Virus record (IMG/VR): IMGVR_UViG_3300007820_000021
Coordinates: 1-24,049 of that record
DNA from: a virus
Reading direction: 5' to 3' (one strand)
DNA length: 24,049 nt
A program made the position numbers and the translations under genes. The stretch's first letter is position 1; every line of letters begins with the position of its first letter. This document shows positions 21,677 to 24,049 of the stretch, piece by piece. Under the pieces are notes generated by a model. The model did not search any database, was not told the origin of the DNA, and saw only the letters and a list, made by a program, of their open reading frames with translations.

Positions 21677-22601
21677 TCAATTAGTAGAATACAAAAAGTT
21701 TACATTTGGTGATTTGGACGAAACGATGATCCAAACGATTCACGAAACCATTGCTAAAGATTGCACCGAGCCACAGTTCAGATTGTTTATGACTATTTCA
21801 AAATCACTTGGAGCTAATCCGCTGCTTAATGAAATTTATCCAACGGTGTACCAAGGCAAGCTAACCCCTCAATTCGGTATCGGCTTCCATGTAAAACAAG
21901 CCCGCAAACATAGCGATTATAAAGGCTACGATGCTCAAATGGTTCATGAACACGATGTGTTCAGCATGCACCAAGAGCGAGCTGAGGACGGCAGATATTA
22001 CGCTGTTATCGATGAGCACAGCTGGACATTCCCAAGGGGCAAGGTAATAGGTGGTTATGCAATTGCTTATCGGGACGGATTTTCTCCTTTTACCGTTGTT
22101 ATGGGAATTGAAGAAGTAGAGCATTTGCAGAATTCTCAAATCGGCATGCAAAAAACAATGTGGAAAAACAACTTGCCGGATATGTTCAAAAAGCATATGG
22201 CTAAGCGGGCACTGAATGCTGCTTTCGGATTGGGATTTGAAGATGATGAAACTTCGTCTTCTGATTCGAACAATGCCCCTTATGAACGGAAAGAGATTAA
22301 TCCAGACGTAGAGGTTATTCCAGAGAACCCAGCATCAACTTCGAAAAAGAAGACTGAGGCTAAAAATGTAATCGATGTTGAAACAACTCCCGTTGATGAA
22401 GTAGCAGAGCGCAAAGCGATCAATGCCTCCATTAAAGCCAAGCTTAAAGAACTAGGAATCGTTGCGGATGATGCTATCGGGGCATATATGACAGCAAATA
22501 TGACGGTAGCTGGAGATAAGCCAACTTTAGAAGAGCGCAAAGTATTGTTGACCTTCATCGAAAAAGAAATCGCCAACAAGGGCGATGATCTACCGGATTG
22601 A
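21669..22601 (+). CDS. recT: RecT-type single-strand annealing protein
   Basis: A 310-residue protein. The first ~200 residues match the RecT/Bet annealing family: LFMTISKSLGANPLLNEIYPTVY, then GIGFHVKQARKHSDYKGYD, WTFPRGKVIGGYAIAYRDG, and MWKNNLPDMFKKHMAKRALNAAFGL. The rest is a charged, disordered tail with a small helical end. It would anneal complementary DNA during phage recombination. The TTG at 21669 is eight bases after GGGAGGT; the TTG at 21663 is too close to it. The usual partner exonuclease is not adjacent; an ATPase lies upstream and a metallo-beta-lactamase protein downstream. Confidence 0.85.
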   Translation: MANQLVEYKKFTFGDLDETMIQTIHETIAKDCTEPQFRLFMTISKSLGANPLLNEIYPTVYQGKLTPQFGIGFHVKQARKHSDYKGYDAQMVHEHDVFSMHQERAEDGRYYAVIDEHSWTFPRGKVIGGYAIAYRDGFSPFTVVMGIEEVEHLQNSQIGMQKTMWKNNLPDMFKKHMAKRALNAAFGLGFEDDETSSSDSNNAPYERKEINPDVEVIPENPASTSKKKTEAKNVIDVETTPVDEVAERKAINASIKAKLKELGIVADDAIGAYMTANMTVAGDKPTLEERKVLLTFIEKEIANKGDDLPD

Positions 22602-22602
22602 T

Positions 22603-23130
22603 ATGAAAAATGAATATGAAATCCGTGGGGATGTTACGGCAATATTCGTTAAAACACGCAAGCGCGGAATTATTGAATTTTTAATAGACACAAACGATTT
22701 GGAATTGGTTAGTAATGCTATACCTGGCGTTTGGTTTGCCGGGAGGCAGGTCACACGACACATTCAAATTATGGGATTAAAAAATGTAAAAGAAAAAGAA
22801 GTTGTTTCGTTGACTCGCTTGTTAATGGGCTTTCCTGAAAGTCTTGATGTGGATCATATCAATGGAAATTCCTTAGATAACAGACGGTCGATCAACTTAA
22901 GGTCTGTAACCCACTTGGAAAATACTCAAAACAGGCCATTCTTAAACAAAAATAACAAAAGTGGTTATCGTGGTGTTTCTCGCAGAAGCGATGGTAAAAA
23001 ATGGTCTGCAACAATCGGAGTCAAAGGCAAGACCGAATTTTTAGGATATTACGATGATGTACACGAAGCCGGCAGAGTTGTGAGTGAGGCAAGGATTAAA
23101 AACGGTTTTAAAAATAATTCAGTTGGGTGA
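22603..23130 (+). CDS. HNH homing endonuclease with AP2-like domain (copy 2)
   Basis: A 175-residue relative of the protein at 7219. The HNH core is at 83-99 (VDHINGNSLDNRRSINLR). The AP2-like C-terminus has NKSGYRGVSRRSD, KKWSATI and FLGYYDD. ATG 22603 is one base after the recT stop, with no strong ribosome site; the ORF also opens at 22585 but inside recT. The end overlaps the region just before the next start. It appears to have been inserted between recT and the metallo-beta-lactamase gene. Probably a selfish homing gene. Confidence 0.85.
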   Translation: MKNEYEIRGDVTAIFVKTRKRGIIEFLIDTNDLELVSNAIPGVWFAGRQVTRHIQIMGLKNVKEKEVVSLTRLLMGFPESLDVDHINGNSLDNRRSINLRSVTHLENTQNRPFLNKNNKSGYRGVSRRSDGKKWSATIGVKGKTEFLGYYDDVHEAGRVVSEARIKNGFKNNSVG

Positions 23131-23135
23131 TTAAA

Positions 23136-23900
23136 ATGTTCATAAAAATTATTGCGGGAGGATCGGGCGGCAATGTAATAGCCGTTCGGTCCAATGACAC
23201 CATTATCCTTGTCGAGTGTGGGCTGCCTAAAACGAAAATCGAAAGCCTGCTAATTCAGAATGGATTCGATCCAACAGAGATACAAGCTATTTTCATTACA
23301 CATCCCCATATGGACCATGTGCAAGGTATAGGGATTGCTAATAAATATCGAATACCTGTCTACGCTTCTGAGGGAACTTGGAAAAACGAGAAGTACATGA
23401 AAACTGTGAATGAGGATTTAGCTTTTGTGATGTTGCCGGACGATCCAGTTAATATCGAATGCGAGTTTGTTGTCAAAGCTTTTAAAACGCATCATAACGA
23501 CTTTGATCCATTCGGCTTCACCATTCATAGCGAGGACGGATTTGGAGATAAGTTATCCATCTGCTTGGACACTGGCATTGTGGATCAAACGATGATTGAA
23601 GCTATGGCAGGATCGGGCACCTACATTATTGAGGCTAATCACGACTTGGACCTGCTCATCAATGGAGATTATCACGATCAGTTAAAAGCTCGGATATGTT
23701 CGGACTTGGGGCATTTAAGCAATGAGCAGACAGCCGAAGCGCTTGCTAGTCTAGTTGTTGGTAAGGGTGAACGGATTATATTGACCCATTTATCAAAGCA
23801 AAATAACACGCCTGAGCTTGCTGAAAAGGCTATCGAAGAAGCGTTGGATGCTAAAGGATTTGAACGGATTTTAGATTATACCTTGGAGGTAGTGAGATGA
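23136..23900 (+). CDS. Metallo-beta-lactamase-fold hydrolase (WalJ/YycJ-like)
   Basis: A 254-residue hydrolase. The N-terminus GGSGGNVIAV and VECGLPKTKIE match the WalJ/YycJ group. The zinc motif is HPHMDH (56-61) in ITHPHMDHVQG. Further metal ligand candidates are His in HHND, Asp in LDTGI, and LTHLSKQNNT near the end. Such proteins occur next to RecT in several siphophages and are candidates for the nuclease partner; that role is inferred. The start is ATG 23136 behind GGGTGAT, not the GTG at 23127, which overlaps the previous stop. Confidence 0.8.
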   Translation: MFIKIIAGGSGGNVIAVRSNDTIILVECGLPKTKIESLLIQNGFDPTEIQAIFITHPHMDHVQGIGIANKYRIPVYASEGTWKNEKYMKTVNEDLAFVMLPDDPVNIECEFVVKAFKTHHNDFDPFGFTIHSEDGFGDKLSICLDTGIVDQTMIEAMAGSGTYIIEANHDLDLLINGDYHDQLKARICSDLGHLSNEQTAEALASLVVGKGERIILTHLSKQNNTPELAEKAIEEALDAKGFERILDYTLEVVR

Positions 23901-24049
23901 AATTATCAATAGAAGACATGGCGAACTTTAGAAATTTTGCAAATGGCGGACACGGTATACCAGCTGCAAAAAGAGTGTTGCGTCACATCGAAGTGCTTGA
24001 TCAGGAACTTATCCGATCCAACCAATCCAACCTCATGCACCAGGAGAAC
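23897..24049 (+). CDS. Phage protein of unknown function (3' partial)
   Basis: Starts at ATG 23897 with TTGGAGGT upstream and overlaps the hydrolase stop by four bases. It is cut by the window end after 51 codons. The visible part (MKLSIEDMANFRNFANGG, then KRVLRHIEVLDQELIRSN) is helical and soluble. No family recognised. It belongs to the same operon as the recombination genes. Confidence 0.6.
   Translation, partial: MKLSIEDMANFRNFANGGHGIPAAKRVLRHIEVLDQELIRSNQSNLMHQEN

Noticed and set aside
1-24049. CRISPR arrays, tRNA or rRNA genes, insertion sequences and an attachment site
   Set aside because: I saw no regularly spaced repeats, no tRNA-like cloverleaf, no transposase and no integrase with flanking direct repeats.

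Overview
The window looks like part of a temperate siphophage (or prophage / phage-plasmid) of a low-GC Gram-positive spore-former, most likely Paenibacillus or a related Bacillales genus. This rests on gene order (tail tip, holins, lysins, lysogenic-conversion genes, repressors, recombination genes), strong AGGAGG ribosome sites, sigma-A-type promoters, and a protein that closely matches the DNA-binding half of the sporulation regulator Spo0A. No integrase, relaxase, terminase or tRNA is visible.

Layout. 1-5.07 kb: tail-tip and receptor-binding genes, comprising a spike with sialidase-type Asp-boxes and FN3-like repeats, a tail hub protein carrying an inserted LamG domain, and a small baseplate protein. 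5.09-7.16 kb: lysis cassette with an XhlA-like protein, a holin, a papain-like C1 peptidase and a GH73-type glucosaminidase, overlapping by 1-4 bases. 7.2-9.5 kb: independent cargo ('moron') genes, namely an HNH endonuclease, a secreted phospholipase-D-fold lipoprotein, a DUF3862/BLIP-like membrane protein on the minus strand and a zinc-ribbon membrane protein, several with their own terminators.

9.6-14.66 kb: an XRE regulator facing away from a tightly packed operon. The operon holds an RHH-like protein, tiny membrane proteins, a VirB2/TrbC-like protein, an M23 peptidase with a C-terminal membrane hairpin, zinc-ribbon peptides and a 788-residue VirB4/HerA-type ATPase, and ends in a terminator. 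It looks like a minimal envelope-spanning secretion or conjugation machine, not a normal phage module.

14.66-16.2 kb: two regulatory blocks. The first has three copies of a motif identical to the Spo0A box (TGTCGAA), two of them flanking the -35 of a good promoter and one upstream of an XRE gene. The second is a CI/Cro-type divergent switch with five 13-base palindromes and a recognisable promoter in each direction.

16.2-19.4 kb: early genes. These are DUF3102 and ORF6C-like proteins, the Spo0A C-terminal-domain protein, four very small membrane proteins, and a MazF/PemK toxin gene broken by one in-frame stop. 19.5-24.05 kb: recombination genes, namely a RecF/Rad50-like ATPase, a RecT-type annealing protein, a second HNH endonuclease inserted after recT, and a metallo-beta-lactamase-fold hydrolase.

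The main ideas for follow-up are that this element carries its own constitutive-looking Spo0A effector together with 0A-box-like sites in its control region, and that it carries a compact type-IV-secretion-like operon.
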